Shown: positions 1 to 10,372, counted from the stretch's first letter. The stretch: DNA of 64,000 nt from a gamma proteobacterium symbiont of Stewartia floridana (GCA_003676145.1 NAUB01000025.1:1-64000); one strand, 5' to 3'. The notes: generated by a model from the sequence alone, not told the origin. A program made the numbers and translations.

Positions 1-107
1 ATTCGCTCATGTAGAATGACTACACGACGCTCATTCTGCCTTGCTGGACACAAAAACAGATCCAGCAGGGCGTATTGGATTAGTGTTAACAGGCCCTAAG
101 CATTTTC

Positions 108-134
108 CAGCGCTCTCTTTTCAGGAGGGCGCTG
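108..134 (-). terminator. Stem-loop downstream of the yciK-like gene
   Basis: Two 10-base arms (108-117 and 125-134) pair with a single T-G wobble around a 7-base loop, about 50 bases past the stop codon of the minus-strand dehydrogenase gene. Neither strand has a T-run, so this could be a weak terminator or an RNA 3'-end stabiliser. The rest of 1-184 shows no gene; bases 85-97 carry one copy of the GGCCTGTTAAC repeat motif. Confidence 0.35.
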
Positions 135-184
135 ATAACCCTGAAAACGATTAACTGAGCCTACTGAGTCGTCGGCTTGAAAAC

Positions 185-946
185 TTAGGTGTTCTGCTCA
201 CTTCTCTCCGGCAGCGCGGTCATTGCCTCTCCGTTCACCCGAATGCTGTCGGGGCCCATCAGATAGAGATAACTGCCCATCAGGGTTTCTGGAAGTGGAT
301 GGGAGAGGGGATTCTCACCCGGATAGGCCCAGGCCCTCAATGAGGTGCGTGTTGGACAGGGGGCGATACTGTTGACTCTGATGTGACTGTTTTCAAGCTC
401 GTCTGCCAGGGTTTGCATCAAACCCTCGATGCCGAATTTCGATACACCGTAGGCACCCCAGTAGGCTTTGCCTTTTCTTCCCCGCTCGTCCGAGGTGAAC
501 AGAATCGATGCATCTTCCGCTTTTCGCAGCAGCGGCAAACAGGCCTGTGTGAGTAGAAAAGGGGCGGTCAAATTGACCTGGATGACTTTCTGCCAGGTCT
601 CGAAATCATAGTCATCGATACGACTGAGCAATGCCAGTTGTGCCGCATTGTGCAGCAGCCCATGCAGTACACCGAACTCCTCGTAGAGACTCTCGCCCAG
701 CGCATAGTAGTCATTGGCGGGCGCCTTCTCCAGATCGAATGAGATCATCGCCGGGGTTGGGCCACCGGCAGATTCGATGGCGTCATAGGTCTCCTCGAGA
801 CGACCCTCGTGTCGACCCAGCAGAATGATCGTAGCGCCATGTTCGGCGAAGGCTCTGGCGGCTGCCTGGCCGATCCCGCTACCGGCACCGGTGACCAGGA
901 TATTGCGCTCTTTGAGGAGTGTTTTCGAGGGTTGGTAATTGTGCAT
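185..946 (-). CDS. yciK: YciK-family short-chain dehydrogenase/reductase
   Basis: This 253-residue protein is a classical NAD(P)-dependent short-chain dehydrogenase. The nucleotide-binding motif TGAGSGIG is at residues 19-26, NAA at 100-102, and the catalytic Ser/Tyr/Lys are S152, Y166 and K170 (YGVSK). The sequence ILFTSDERGRKGKAYWGAYG is characteristic of the YciK subgroup, whose substrate is unknown. It lies downstream of ubiG and a HAD phosphatase on the same strand, the arrangement seen in Pseudomonas. The start is an ATG at 944-946 with only a weak ribosome-binding site. Family assignment is firm; physiological role is not. Confidence 0.88.
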   Translation of the reverse strand: MHNYQPSKTLLKERNILVTGAGSGIGQAAARAFAEHGATIILLGRHEGRLEETYDAIESAGGPTPAMISFDLEKAPANDYYALGESLYEEFGVLHGLLHNAAQLALLSRIDDYDFETWQKVIQVNLTAPFLLTQACLPLLRKAEDASILFTSDERGRKGKAYWGAYGVSKFGIEGLMQTLADELENSHIRVNSIAPCPTRTSLRAWAYPGENPLSHPLPETLMGSYLYLMGPDSIRVNGEAMTALPERSEQNT

Positions 947-1063
947 GCTTCAGGGCCTGTTATCACGAATCCGATTTCGGGAGTGGCATTATAGCGAGCA
1001 TGCCATGGATTATGACATTGATATTACTCATGTGAGGTATCACCGGTTATTCATGCAGTCGGC

Positions 1064-1765
1064 TTACAGCCAATCCAGTATCTGCACGGGGTGGTCGATC
1101 TGGCCATCCGCCTGCCAGGTTTCCGGCTTGTCGGTGTCGCCCAGGTAGCCGAACATGGCGATCAATGTCCGGGTTCCCGCATTGCGCCCGGCTTCGATAT
1201 CCCGCTGGGCATCGCCGATATAGAGTGTGCGCTCAGGGCTGGCATCCGACTCTCTGCAGGCCTGAAGAATCGGTTCCGGATGGGGTTTGGCGTAGGCAGT
1301 TGTGTCACCGCTGATAATCGCTGAGGCACGCTGCTGCAGACCGAGTCTTTGCATCAGAGGATCCGTCAGTCTGGCCGGCTTGTTGGTGACTATGCCCCAG
1401 CGAATTGCCTGTGATTCCAAATCGTCCAACAGCTCAAGCATGCCTTCAAAGGGTTGTGTCTGCAGGGCAATATTCTGCAGATAGAGGTCGAGAAACTCCT
1501 TTTGCAGGGCACTGAAATCCGCGTGCTCGGGGTCGATACCGAAGCCCACCTGCAACATCGCCCGACTGCCGTGAGAGACTGATGGGCGCAGTCGTTGAAA
1601 CGATACAGGCTCTCTGCCATGACGCTCCAGCTGCAGGTTGAGTGCATAGTGAAGATCCTGGGCGGTGTCCGCAAATGTGCCGTCCAGATCGAACAGCACA
1701 CATTCAGTATGATTCGACTTGATGGCTCTAACCCTGCTTGATCGTGGCAACCATATAATTGACAT
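1064..1765 (-). CDS. HAD phosphatase, MupP/Gph type
   Basis: This haloacid-dehalogenase-superfamily phosphatase has motif I DLDGT with D26 and D28 in this frame, the TNKPA motif II region, a motif III lysine in AKPHPEP, and motif [16 protein letters not shown]. The family includes phosphoglycolate phosphatase (Gph) and MupP, the N-acetylmuramate-6-phosphate phosphatase of peptidoglycan recycling. The position between ubiG and yciK is that of mupP in Pseudomonas, so MupP is the better guess from context. The start is unclear: ATG codons at 1771 and 1765 lie inside ubiG, and the residues they add look non-homologous. A TTG at 1750, a GTG at 1699, or an ATC at 1723 behind AGGG are alternatives. 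Confidence 0.8.
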   Translation of the reverse strand: MSIIWLPRSSRVRAIKSNHTECVLFDLDGTFADTAQDLHYALNLQLERHGREPVSFQRLRPSVSHGSRAMLQVGFGIDPEHADFSALQKEFLDLYLQNIALQTQPFEGMLELLDDLESQAIRWGIVTNKPARLTDPLMQRLGLQQRASAIISGDTTAYAKPHPEPILQACRESDASPERTLYIGDAQRDIEAGRNAGTRTLIAMFGYLGDTDKPETWQADGQIDHPVQILDWL

Positions 1766-2438
1766 CCACATCGTCACCCAGTCGATAGTGTTGTGTCAGT
1801 GGGTTGTAGCTGAGTCCTTTGATATCCGTGCTGTCCAATCCGGCTTCTCTGATCCAGGCGTTGAGTTCCGATGGGCGGATGAACTTGGCATAGTCATGTG
1901 TCCCCTTGGGTAACATTTGCAGCAGGTATTCGGCGCCGATGATGGCAAACAGATAGGATTTGGGGTTTCGGTTGATGGTGGAAAAGAACAGTTGGCCACC
2001 AGGTCTGACCAGTTTGGCGCAGGCAGCGACAACCGAGGCTGGGTCAGGAACATGTTCCAGCATCTCCATGCAGGTGACCAGATCGAAAGAGGCGGGACGC
2101 TCTTCGGCGAGACGTTCCACCGGGATACGCTCGTAGTTGACCTCGAGCCCAGATTCCAGCAGATGCAGTCGTGCTACCTGCAGGGGTGCTTCACCCATAT
2201 CGATTCCGGTTACCTTGGCACCGCTGGCTGCCAGGCTCTCGGAGAGGATACCGCCACCGCAACCCACATCCAGAACCTCTTTGCCTTCGAGTGAGGTGAA
2301 TTCCTTGATATAGCCGAGTCGCAGCGGATTGATTTCATGCAACGGCTTGAATTCACTGTGGGGGTCCCACCAGCGTGAGGCGAGCTCCTCAAACTTACTG
2401 ACTTCCGAGTGATCGACGTTGATCTGTTCCTGGTTCAT
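1728..2438 (-). CDS. ubiG: Ubiquinone biosynthesis O-methyltransferase
   Basis: UbiG carries out both O-methylation steps of ubiquinone synthesis, using S-adenosylmethionine in the cytoplasm at the membrane-associated Ubi complex. The 236-residue length fits the family. The start region contains the UbiG signature [20 protein letters not shown], and the SAM-binding motif LDVGCGGG is at about residues 56-63. It is followed by ARLH and by the post-I acidic and [11 protein letters not shown] segments typical of UbiG. The 3' end overlaps or abuts the HAD phosphatase gene, suggesting translational coupling. Confidence 0.95.
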   Translation of the reverse strand: MNQEQINVDHSEVSKFEELASRWWDPHSEFKPLHEINPLRLGYIKEFTSLEGKEVLDVGCGGGILSESLAASGAKVTGIDMGEAPLQVARLHLLESGLEVNYERIPVERLAEERPASFDLVTCMEMLEHVPDPASVVAACAKLVRPGGQLFFSTINRNPKSYLFAIIGAEYLLQMLPKGTHDYAKFIRPSELNAWIREAGLDSTDIKGLSYNPLTQHYRLGDDVDVNYMVATIKQG

Positions 2439-2497
2439 GAATCTTCGATTAGGCCTGGTTGTGATGTTCTGGTTAGGTTACACATCAAAGGTTGGAT

Positions 2498-3838
2498 TTA
2501 CGAGTCCTGCTGAGCCGAATCCGAGGCGGCGATACGTTCCGCCCAGGATGCTGCCTGCTTGATGAGTTGGGGCTGATTAAGGGTGGTCAGGGTGTGATTG
2601 TTGACCAGTTGTTGTCCGGCAACCCAGACATGACAGACCTGCTCCCGCCCGGCGGCATAGACCAGCTGGGAGATCGGGTGGTAGATCGGCTGACTCGCCA
2701 GCCTGGTCAGGTCGACACTGATCAGGTCGGCGGATTTGCCGATCTCCAGGGACCCGGTGATCTCTTGTAATCCCAATGCCCTGGCACCATTGATGGTGGC
2801 CATTGAAAGTGCCTTGGCGGCCGGTACGGCACTGGCATCGACGGCAACCCCTTTGGCAAGCAGCGCCGCGGTACGCATCTCACTGAACATGTCCAGGTCG
2901 TTATTGCTGGCAGCCCCATCGGTACCCAGGGCGATATTGATGTCGGACTTGATCATCTCTGCAACCGGGCAGAAACCACTGGCCAGTTTCAGATTGGATT
3001 CGGGGCAGTGCACCACGTGGGCGCCGCTCGAGGCAAACAACTCGATCTCCCGGGGCTCAAGGTGGGTCATGTGTACCGCAGCCAGCGCGGGCGACAGAAG
3101 CCCAAGTTCGTTGAGCCGCTGCATCGGCCGGTTGCCGTGCTGCTGCTGTCCCTGGAGGATCTCATCCTGTGTCTCATGCAGGTGCATATGAATGGGGATT
3201 TCCAGTTCATCGGCAAGCACCGCAATGCGTTTCAGCACCGGGTCACCCACTGAATAGGGGGCGTGGGGTGCAAAAGCACTATGGATTCTGGCGTTGTTGC
3301 GGAACTGATCGTGTACCTCCAGCCCCTTGTGAATGTACTCATCCCCATCCGCCGCCCAGGCGGATGGGAAATCGATGGCGATCAATCCAAGCACGGCGCG
3401 TATGCCCGCATGGTCCGCAACGCGACCGGTGATATCGGGAAAGAAGTACATATCATTGAAGCAGGTGGTGCCACTCAACAGCATTTCCGCGATCGCCAGC
3501 TGGGACCCGTCATGAATGAACTCTTCGTTGACCCACTGTGCTTCGGCAGGCCAGATATGCTCATTCAGCCAGGTCATCAACGGCAGATCGTCCGCAAGGC
3601 CTCTCAACAGGCTCATCGATGCATGGGTGTGGGCATTGATCAGGCCGGGAATCAGTGCCTGACCGGGAAGATCGACGGTCTGCAGGGCATCGAGTTCCGA
3701 CTCTGCCTGACTACGCGGCAGAATATGCTCGATTCGTCCTCCATTGACGGCCAGACTGTGATGCGTGAGCACCTGATTTTCCGGTACCACCGGGATGATC
3801 CATTCCGCATGGATCAGAAGATCAACCTGTTGGGGCAT
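2498..3838 (-). CDS. mtaD: TRZ/ATZ-family hydrolase, probable MTA/SAH deaminase
   Basis: A 446-residue amidohydrolase of the TRZ/ATZ group that deaminates 5'-methylthioadenosine and S-adenosylhomocysteine. Metal and catalytic residues are visible: H70 and H72 in NAHTH, H192 in APHAPYSV, H219/E222 in HMHLHET and D307 in ALGTDGA. The gene is divergent from mtnA (gap 281 bases), which handles the same methylthio-ribose branch of methionine salvage. This pairing is conserved in Pseudomonas, where MTA is converted via methylthioinosine. Substrate preference among MTA, SAH and related purines cannot be told from sequence alone. Confidence 0.87.
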   Translation of the reverse strand: MPQQVDLLIHAEWIIPVVPENQVLTHHSLAVNGGRIEHILPRSQAESELDALQTVDLPGQALIPGLINAHTHASMSLLRGLADDLPLMTWLNEHIWPAEAQWVNEEFIHDGSQLAIAEMLLSGTTCFNDMYFFPDITGRVADHAGIRAVLGLIAIDFPSAWAADGDEYIHKGLEVHDQFRNNARIHSAFAPHAPYSVGDPVLKRIAVLADELEIPIHMHLHETQDEILQGQQQHGNRPMQRLNELGLLSPALAAVHMTHLEPREIELFASSGAHVVHCPESNLKLASGFCPVAEMIKSDINIALGTDGAASNNDLDMFSEMRTAALLAKGVAVDASAVPAAKALSMATINGARALGLQEITGSLEIGKSADLISVDLTRLASQPIYHPISQLVYAAGREQVCHVWVAGQQLVNNHTLTTLNQPQLIKQAASWAERIAASDSAQQDS

Positions 3839-4119
3839 TGTTTTGCTTCATGTTTGTGAATGGAGTTCAAACTGTCAGCCGGATGTTGCCTTCCGGTCAT
3901 GCAGAGCATGGCATGTTAAAGCGGAAAGTTGCAATGCCTGTGAAGTGGGTCTGGTCATTCTCGAGTGTCAAATAGCACCACCGGGAAGGTACATAAGGGA
4001 GGCATCAGGAGTACCCTTACGCCGCGATTCATATCTTGATAAAGGGCATTCTTGAAGCCCTGAGCCTAACCTATTAAGGTGCCGGGTTGATAAAACATAA
4101 AGACAGGTAGCGTTTGAAC

Positions 4120-5184
4120 ATGCAATCACGATTCGATCCTGAACAGGTTACCGCCGATGACGCCATCGTCTGGCATGAAAGCAAACTCTTTCTGCTGGAC
4201 CAGAGGGTACTGCCGCAGCAGGTGACATTTGTTGAATTGAATAGCGCCACAGAGACCGCCAATGCGATTACCGAGATGGTGGTTCGAGGTGCTCCGGCAA
4301 TCGGTGTCACAGCCGCCTACGGGATGGTTCTGGCGGCCCGGGCGGCGTATCAGGCCGAAACGGATCGATGGCGTTCCAGGATTCGTGCTGAAGTGGATCT
4401 GTTGCGCCGCTCCAGACCGACAGCGGTGAATCTGTTTTGGGCGATCGAGAGAATGGAGCACTTGATGGGAGCGCTTGCTGATCAGGATGATCCCACTGAA
4501 CGGCTCTTGGCTGAGGCCAAGGCGATCCACCAGGAGGATATCACGGCCAACAGAACCATGGGCGATCTTGGGGCTGACTTGATCGCAGCAGGCTCCAAAG
4601 TCATCACCCACTGCAATGCGGGTGCCTTGGCGACCGGTGGATATGGCACTGCCCTGGGGGTTATTCGCTCAGCCTTCAAGAATGGCAAACTGGCCGGGGT
4701 CTATGCGGATGAGACCCGCCCCTGGCTGCAAGGGGCAAGATTGACCGCCTGGGAGTTGCTGCAGGACAGGATTCCCGTGACCCTGCTTGCGGACGGGGCG
4801 GCGGCCAGTCTGATGCGGCAGGGGGAGGTCGACTGGGTGGTTGTCGGCTCCGACAGGATAGCCGCCAACGGTGATGTGGCGAACAAGATCGGTACCTATC
4901 ATCTGGCCGTGGCGGCAAAGCATCACCAGCTGAAAGTGATGGTGGTGGCGCCCACGTCGACCATCGATATGTCACTGCCATCCGGCACCGAGATTCCGAT
5001 TGAGGTGAGGGATGGTGCGGAGATCGAAAGCTGTGGCAGTAAACGGGTCGCCGCGGACGGTGCACAGGTGTGGAATCCGGTGTTTGATGTCACGCCAGCC
5101 GGGATGGTGGATGCGATTGTCACGGAGAAGGGGGTTGTTCACGCGCCAAATGAAGAAAAGATGCGAAAATTGATGATAAATTGA
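4120..5184 (+). CDS. mtnA: Methylthioribose-1-phosphate isomerase
   Basis: MtnA converts 5-methylthioribose 1-phosphate to methylthioribulose 1-phosphate in the methionine salvage pathway. The 354-residue protein has the eIF2B-like fold signatures: RGAPAIGVTAAYG, the catalytic cysteine C165 in THCNAGALATGGYGT, and the catalytic aspartate D245 in GSDRIAANGD. I chose ATG 4120 over the in-frame TTG at 4114 because AGGT at 4105-4108 is well placed for it. It is divergent from the mtaD-like gene. The 3839-4119 gap shows a small AGGGC/GCCCT hairpin (4043-4061) but no recognisable riboswitch. Confidence 0.95.
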   Translation: MQSRFDPEQVTADDAIVWHESKLFLLDQRVLPQQVTFVELNSATETANAITEMVVRGAPAIGVTAAYGMVLAARAAYQAETDRWRSRIRAEVDLLRRSRPTAVNLFWAIERMEHLMGALADQDDPTERLLAEAKAIHQEDITANRTMGDLGADLIAAGSKVITHCNAGALATGGYGTALGVIRSAFKNGKLAGVYADETRPWLQGARLTAWELLQDRIPVTLLADGAAASLMRQGEVDWVVVGSDRIAANGDVANKIGTYHLAVAAKHHQLKVMVVAPTSTIDMSLPSGTEIPIEVRDGAEIESCGSKRVAADGAQVWNPVFDVTPAGMVDAIVTEKGVVHAPNEEKMRKLMIN

Positions 5185-5198
5185 CCTGAGAGGCTCTT

Positions 5199-5222
5199 AA
5201 AACGGATTTCAGGCGTTTTTTA
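5199..5222 (+). terminator. Possible weak terminator after mtnA
   Basis: AAAACG (5199-5204) can pair with CGTTTT (5214-5219) around a 9-base loop, and the second arm runs into a T-tract, 15 bases after the mtnA stop. The stem is short and A/T-rich, so termination would be partial at best. Confidence 0.35.
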
Positions 5223-5245
5223 TACAACACAGTATCGGGGGACTA

Positions 5246-5254
5246 TGGTACACT
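5246..5254 (+). promoter_or_regulatory. Candidate extended -10 element for gyrA
   Basis: TGGTACACT at 5246-5254 matches an extended -10 (TGn plus a TATAAT-like hexamer) about 95 bases upstream of the gyrA start. No good -35 hexamer lies at the right spacing. The assignment rests on this one motif and the position. Confidence 0.3.
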
Positions 5255-5349
5255 GTGCTTTTTTCTGACGCCCCACAGAGCTTTCAGACGGCAAATGGCC
5301 AATTGGCTGCCGGCGAGCCGGGCAATATTAAGGAAGCCAGCCTTAACTC

Positions 5350-7932
5350 ATGACAGAATTCGCGAAAGAAGTACTTCCCGTCAATCTCGAAGACGAGATG
5401 CAGCAATCCTATCTGGCCTACGCCATGAGCGTGATCGTAGGCAGAGCCCTCCCAGATGTCCGCGACGGATTGAAACCCGTACATCGTCGTGTGCTCTACG
5501 CGATGAATGAGTTGGGCAACGACTGGAATAAACCCTATAAGAAGTCAGCCCGTATCGTCGGTGATGTGATCGGTAAATATCACCCCCATGGTGATACAGC
5601 GGTCTACGACACCATCGTACGTATGGCGCAGCCGTTCTCGATGCGCTACATGCTGATCGACGGGCAGGGTAACTTCGGTTCGGTGGATGGTGATTCTCCG
5701 GCTGCCATGCGTTACACCGAAGTGCGTATGGCGCGTATCGCCCATACCATGCTCGACGATCTCGATAAGGAGACCGTGGATTTCATCGCCAACTACGATG
5801 AGACCGAGCATGAACCTTCCGTACTGCCGGCGCGGATCCCCAATCTGCTGGTGAATGGCTCAGCAGGCATCGCGGTCGGCATGGCAACCAATGTCCCGCC
5901 ACACAATCTGACCGAGGTGATCAATGCCTGCGTGGCAGTGATCGACAATCCCGATATCTCCATCGATCAGCTGATGGACCATCTGCCGGGCCCGGATTTC
6001 CCAACTGCCGGATTGATCAATGGCGCGAGCGGTATCCATGAGGCCTACCATACCGGGCGCGGACGTATCTATATGCGGGCCCGCAGTGAAATCGAAACCG
6101 ACGAGAGTAATGGCAAACAGACCATCATCGTCAATGAACTGCCGTACCAGATCAATAAAGCCAGACTGATCGAGAAGATCGCCGAGCTGGTCAAAGACAA
6201 GCGTATCGAGGGGATCACGGAGCTGCGTGACGAGTCCGATAAGGACGGCATGCGCATCGTCATCGAACTGCGTCGGGGTGAAGTGGCCGAGGTGGTGCTC
6301 AACAACCTCTATCAGCAGACGGCCATGCAGAGTGTCTTCGGCATCAACATGGTTGCCCTGGTGGATGGCCGGCCGAGACTGCTCAACCTCAAACAGCTGC
6401 TGGAGTTCTTTATCCGTCACCGCCGTGAGGTGGTGACCCGCAGAACGCTCTATGAACTGCGTAAAGCAAGAGACCGGGCCCATGTGCTGGAAGGCCTGGC
6501 TGTGGCGTTGGCGAACATCGATGAAGTGATCCAGCTGATCAAGCAGGCAGCCAGCCCGGCAGAGGCGAAAAAGGGGCTGTTGGCTCAATGCTGGCAGTCC
6601 GGTGCTGTTGAAGCGATGCTGGAACGCGCCGGCGCCGCCTCGACCCGTCCGGAAGAGTTAACCGATGAGTTTGGCCTGACGGAAGCAGGCTACCGTCTGA
6701 CGGAAGTCCAGGCGCAAGCCATTCTGGAACTGCGACTGCATCGTCTGACCGGTCTCGAACAGGATAAGATCATCAAGGAGTATGAGGATCTGCTGGAGAA
6801 GATCGCCGACCTGCTCGACATTCTCGGCAATCCCGATCGTCTGATGCAGGTGATCCGCGATGAGTTGATCGAGATTATCGAACAGTATGGCGACGAGCGT
6901 CGTACTGAGATTATCCAGACCCGTCTGGATCTGACGCTTGAGGATCTGATCACCGAAGAGGATGTGGTGGTAACGCTCTCTCATGCCGGTTATGCCAAGG
7001 CCCAACCGGTGAGTACCTATCAGGCTCAGAGACGGGGCGGCAAGGGTAAAGTGGCAACCGCCACCAAGGATGAGGATTTTGTCGATAAGCTGTTTGTCGC
7101 CAGTACCCACGATACCATTCTCTGCTTCTCCAACATGGGCAAGGTCTACTGGCTGAAAGTCTACGAACTGCCCCAGGCAGGCCGCAATGCCCGTGGTAAG
7201 CCGATCGTCAATCTGTTACCGCTGGAGAGTGAGGAGCAGATCAACGCCATTCTGCCGGTAAGAGATTATCAGGAAGATCGCTATGTCTTCATGGCCACCA
7301 GTTCCGGCACGGTCAAGAAAACCTCGCTGGAAGCATTCTCCCGACCCAGGGCAAACGGCATCATCGCCGTTGATCTGAGAGATGGGGATAAGCTGGTCGG
7401 GGTCTCGGTAACCGATGGTGAACAGGACATCATGCTCTTCAGCAGCAGCGGTAAAGCGGTGCGTTTCTCTGAGGCCAACGTACGACCGATGGGGCGTACG
7501 GCCTGTGGTGTGCGCGGTATACGTCTGGAAGCAGAACACAAGCTGGTATCGCTGATCGTCGCCTCGGAAGGTGACGTTCTGACCGTCACTGAAAATGGTT
7601 ACGGCAAACGTACTGCCATCGAGGAGTATCCGATACACGGTCGAGGTGGCCAGGGTGTTATCTCGATCCAGACATCGGATCGTAACGGTAATGTGGTCGG
7701 CGCAGTTCAGGTCACCGATGAGGACGAGGTGATGATGATCACTGATGGGGGAACCCTGGTACGCAACCGGGTCGCGGAAGTCTCTCAAATGGGTCGCAAC
7801 ACGCAAGGTGTGATCATGATCAGGCTCAGTAACGAAGAGAAGCTGATCGGTATCGAGCGGGTTGAAAATCTGGATGGCGAAACCGATGACGAGGCGGACG
7901 GGGATGAGTCCAGCCAGGACGCGGACGAGTAA
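5350..7932 (+). CDS. gyrA: DNA gyrase subunit A
   Basis: GyrA is the DNA-cleaving and rejoining subunit of gyrase (with GyrB, A2B2), which introduces negative supercoils. The 860-residue length is normal. The catalytic tyrosine is Y122 in [10 protein letters not shown], and the GyrA box QRRGGKG is at residues 560-566, so this is gyrase and not ParC. Numbering matches E. coli through the quinolone pocket, where residue 83 is Thr and residue 87 is Asp; Thr83 is also the wild-type residue in Pseudomonas. The C-terminus is a strongly acidic tail. ATG at 5350 is preceded by AGGAAG at 5331. Confidence 0.98.
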   Translation: MTEFAKEVLPVNLEDEMQQSYLAYAMSVIVGRALPDVRDGLKPVHRRVLYAMNELGNDWNKPYKKSARIVGDVIGKYHPHGDTAVYDTIVRMAQPFSMRYMLIDGQGNFGSVDGDSPAAMRYTEVRMARIAHTMLDDLDKETVDFIANYDETEHEPSVLPARIPNLLVNGSAGIAVGMATNVPPHNLTEVINACVAVIDNPDISIDQLMDHLPGPDFPTAGLINGASGIHEAYHTGRGRIYMRARSEIETDESNGKQTIIVNELPYQINKARLIEKIAELVKDKRIEGITELRDESDKDGMRIVIELRRGEVAEVVLNNLYQQTAMQSVFGINMVALVDGRPRLLNLKQLLEFFIRHRREVVTRRTLYELRKARDRAHVLEGLAVALANIDEVIQLIKQAASPAEAKKGLLAQCWQSGAVEAMLERAGAASTRPEELTDEFGLTEAGYRLTEVQAQAILELRLHRLTGLEQDKIIKEYEDLLEKIADLLDILGNPDRLMQVIRDELIEIIEQYGDERRTEIIQTRLDLTLEDLITEEDVVVTLSHAGYAKAQPVSTYQAQRRGGKGKVATATKDEDFVDKLFVASTHDTILCFSNMGKVYWLKVYELPQAGRNARGKPIVNLLPLESEEQINAILPVRDYQEDRYVFMATSSGTVKKTSLEAFSRPRANGIIAVDLRDGDKLVGVSVTDGEQDIMLFSSSGKAVRFSEANVRPMGRTACGVRGIRLEAEHKLVSLIVASEGDVLTVTENGYGKRTAIEEYPIHGRGGQGVISIQTSDRNGNVVGAVQVTDEDEVMMITDGGTLVRNRVAEVSQMGRNTQGVIMIRLSNEEKLIGIERVENLDGETDDEADGDESSQDADE

Positions 7933-7959
7933 TCGGATATTTCATTTTACGTAAATTAA

Positions 7960-7992
7960 GGCTCGGGAGGTCCCACTCCCGAGCCTGTTCTT
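7960..7992 (+). terminator. Intrinsic terminator between gyrA and serC
   Basis: A perfect 10-bp stem (GGCTCGGGAG at 7960-7969 with CTCCCGAGCC at 7976-7985) closes a 6-base loop and is followed by TGTTCTTC. It sits 28 bases after the gyrA stop. The T-tract is interrupted, so some read-through into serC is possible. Confidence 0.7.
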
Positions 7993-8015
7993 CATAGCAA
8001 ACTTGAGAGGCCAAG

Positions 8016-9098
8016 ATGTCACGAGTCTTTAATTTCAGCGCCGGACCGGCGATGTTGCCGGAAGCGGTTCTACAGCAGGCACAGGAAGAGATGCTGGATT
8101 GGCATGGCGCTGGTATGTCGGTGATGGAGATGAGTCACCGGGGTAAGGAGTTTATGTCGATCGCTGAGCAGGCCGAGGCGGATCTGCGCAGTCTGTTGAA
8201 CGTACCGGACAACTACAAAGTGCTGTTCCTGCAGGGCGGCGCCTCCAGTCAGTTTGCAATGATTCCGATGAATCTGGCCAGCGGAAAACGCCGAGTGGAT
8301 TACATCAACACCGGCTCCTGGTCGAAAAAGGCGATCGCCGAGGCGAAGCGCTTTGCTGATGTGAATATCGCTGCCAGCACCGAAGATTCCAAGTTCACCA
8401 CCACCCCCGCACAGTCCGAACTGCAACTCAGTGGTGATGCCGCCTATGTGCACTACACACCCAATGAGACCATTCAGGGTGTTGAGTTTCCCTACCTACC
8501 GGAGACCGGCGGTGTACCGTTGATCGCCGACTTTTCCTCAACCATTCTCTCCAGACCGATCGATGTTTCCAGCTACGGCATCATCTATGCGGGTGCGCAG
8601 AAGAACATCGGCCCGGCCGGTTTGACTCTGGTCATCATTCGTGAGGATCTGATTGGCCACGCGGCGGAAGAGACTCCGGTGATGTTTCAATACGCCACCC
8701 ACAATGACAATGGCTCGATGTACAACACACCGCCTACCTATGGCTGGTATCTGGCCGGACTGGTCTTCAAATGGTTGCGGGATCGAGGTGGTCTGGAAGC
8801 CATGGCGGAAGTGAATCAGCGTAAATCGGCGGCGCTCTACAGTGCCATCGATAACTCGGACTTCTACGCCAATCCGGTGACACCGGAGAGTCGCTCCTGG
8901 ATGAATGTGCCATTCACATTGGCGAATGCCGATCTGGACAGCAAGTTTCTTGAAGGCGCCAGTGCCGAGGGACTCAAGACTCTGAAAGGGCACCGCTCTG
9001 TGGGCGGTATGCGGGCCAGTATCTATAACGCAATGCCCGAGGAGGGTGTACAGGCATTGATTGACTATATGGCTGAATTTGAACGGGTGAACGGTTAA
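8016..9098 (+). CDS. serC: Phosphoserine aminotransferase
   Basis: SerC is a PLP enzyme of the second step of serine synthesis (3-phosphohydroxypyruvate to O-phosphoserine) and also acts in pyridoxal phosphate synthesis. The 360-residue protein begins with [15 protein letters not shown], has the phosphate-loop [10 protein letters not shown], and carries the PLP lysine K196 in [12 protein letters not shown]. The SHRGKEF and [16 protein letters not shown] motifs are also present. It is followed by serA, so two consecutive steps of the pathway are encoded together. GAGAGG lies just upstream of ATG 8016. Confidence 0.97.
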   Translation: MSRVFNFSAGPAMLPEAVLQQAQEEMLDWHGAGMSVMEMSHRGKEFMSIAEQAEADLRSLLNVPDNYKVLFLQGGASSQFAMIPMNLASGKRRVDYINTGSWSKKAIAEAKRFADVNIAASTEDSKFTTTPAQSELQLSGDAAYVHYTPNETIQGVEFPYLPETGGVPLIADFSSTILSRPIDVSSYGIIYAGAQKNIGPAGLTLVIIREDLIGHAAEETPVMFQYATHNDNGSMYNTPPTYGWYLAGLVFKWLRDRGGLEAMAEVNQRKSAALYSAIDNSDFYANPVTPESRSWMNVPFTLANADLDSKFLEGASAEGLKTLKGHRSVGGMRASIYNAMPEEGVQALIDYMAEFERVNG

Positions 9099-9193
9099 TC
9101 CATCCGTACACATCCTGTGTATGCAAACGTTATCCATAACCCGAAAGCCCAGCGATCAATTGAGCTGAGCGAATCAGAAACAAGAGAGACAGT

Positions 9194-10372
9194 ATGTATA
9201 AAATCTTGACCCTGAATAATATATCCGTGGCCGGTTTGGATCGTCTGCCACGGGACAGTTATGAAGTTGCCTCTGAAGTCAGTCATCCGGATGCAATACT
9301 GTTGCGCTCCTACAAGATGCATGACATGGAGGTTCCACCCACAGTGCAGGCTATTGGGCGTGCAGGTGCAGGTGTCAACAACATTCCTGTGGCTGACATG
9401 ACGAGCAAGGGTATTCCTGTCTTCAATGCGCCGGGTGCCAATGCGAATGCGGTAAAGGAGCTGGTATTGGCCGGTGCCCTGCTGGCGGCAAGGAATCTGG
9501 GACAAGCCTGGCGCTTCGCCACCGACCTCGATGGCAGCGACCCGGAGGTTTCGAAACAGGTTGAGTCGGGTAAAAAGGATTTCGTCGGTTTTGAGCTGCC
9601 TGGCCGTACCATGGGTGTTATCGGTTTGGGAGCGATCGGTGTCAAAGTGGCCAATGCCTGCCGTGCATTGGGTATGAATGTGATTGGCTACGACCCAACC
9701 ATCACCGTACAAAGCGCCTGGAAGCTGGCCTCAGAGGTGGAACAGGCACTCAGTGTCGATGATCTGTTGTCCAAATCTGACTTTGTAACCTTTCATGTGC
9801 CCCTCACCGATGCCACAGCCGACATGATCAATGCGGATCGGCTTAAACTGATGAAGCCGGGATCGGTTCTGCTCAATTTCGCCCGCAACGGCATCATCAA
9901 TGACCAGGCGGCGGTTGAGGCTCTGGATAGCGGTCATCTCTATGCCTATGTCTGTGACTTCCCAAATAACCTGCTCAAGGGGCACCCCCGGGTGATCACG
10001 CTTCCCCACTTGGGGGCGTCGACCAAGGAGGCGGAAGACAACTGTGCGATTATGGTGGCAGACCAGGTCAAGGACTATCTTGAAAATGGCAATATCACCA
10101 ACTCGGTCAATTTTCCAAGCATCAATCTGCCAAGAAACGGTGGTCATCGCATCGCGGTCGTGAATAATAATGTTCCCAACATGGTAGGCCAGATCTCCAC
10201 CGACCTTGCCAATGAGGGACTGAATATTCTCGATATGCTGAACAAGTCCCGCGACGATGTGGCGGTGACCCTGCTGGATGTGGATCAGAAACCGAGTGAG
10301 CAACTGATCGAAACCCTCTCTACCATCGAAGGAGTCCTGTCCGTCCGCTCCTTGAACGGCAGCACCAACTGA
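9194..10372 (+). CDS. serA: D-3-phosphoglycerate dehydrogenase
   Basis: SerA oxidises 3-phosphoglycerate to 3-phosphohydroxypyruvate, the first step of serine synthesis. In 392 residues I see the NAD-binding motif GLGAIG at 144-149, the active-site arginine R231 in FARNG, the catalytic histidine H272 in LPHLGAST, and a C-terminal ACT regulatory domain (about residues 317-390) that probably mediates serine feedback. It is the short ACT-containing form without an extra substrate-binding domain. The segment where the catalytic acid normally falls reads CDFPNNLLKGH and lacks an obvious Glu (see findings). It lies between serC and pheA. Confidence 0.93.
   Translation: MYKILTLNNISVAGLDRLPRDSYEVASEVSHPDAILLRSYKMHDMEVPPTVQAIGRAGAGVNNIPVADMTSKGIPVFNAPGANANAVKELVLAGALLAARNLGQAWRFATDLDGSDPEVSKQVESGKKDFVGFELPGRTMGVIGLGAIGVKVANACRALGMNVIGYDPTITVQSAWKLASEVEQALSVDDLLSKSDFVTFHVPLTDATADMINADRLKLMKPGSVLLNFARNGIINDQAAVEALDSGHLYAYVCDFPNNLLKGHPRVITLPHLGASTKEAEDNCAIMVADQVKDYLENGNITNSVNFPSINLPRNGGHRIAVVNNNVPNMVGQISTDLANEGLNILDMLNKSRDDVAVTLLDVDQKPSEQLIETLSTIEGVLSVRSLNGSTN

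Noticed and set aside
3263-3859. Open frame antisense to the mtaD-like gene
   Set aside because: It is a shadow frame of a well-conserved amidohydrolase.
3839-4119. Possible SAM-type riboswitch ahead of mtnA
   Set aside because: The conserved core of SAM-I/II/III or SAH riboswitches is not found; only a short AGGGC/GCCCT hairpin is present.
5596-5610. GyrA Thr83 as a quinolone-resistance change
   Set aside because: Thr at this position is wild type in Pseudomonas and others; Asp87 is intact.
5860-6588. Long open frame (242 residues) antisense to gyrA
   Set aside because: Composition is His/Gln-rich as expected of the antisense frame of a coding gene; no motif or ribosome-binding site.
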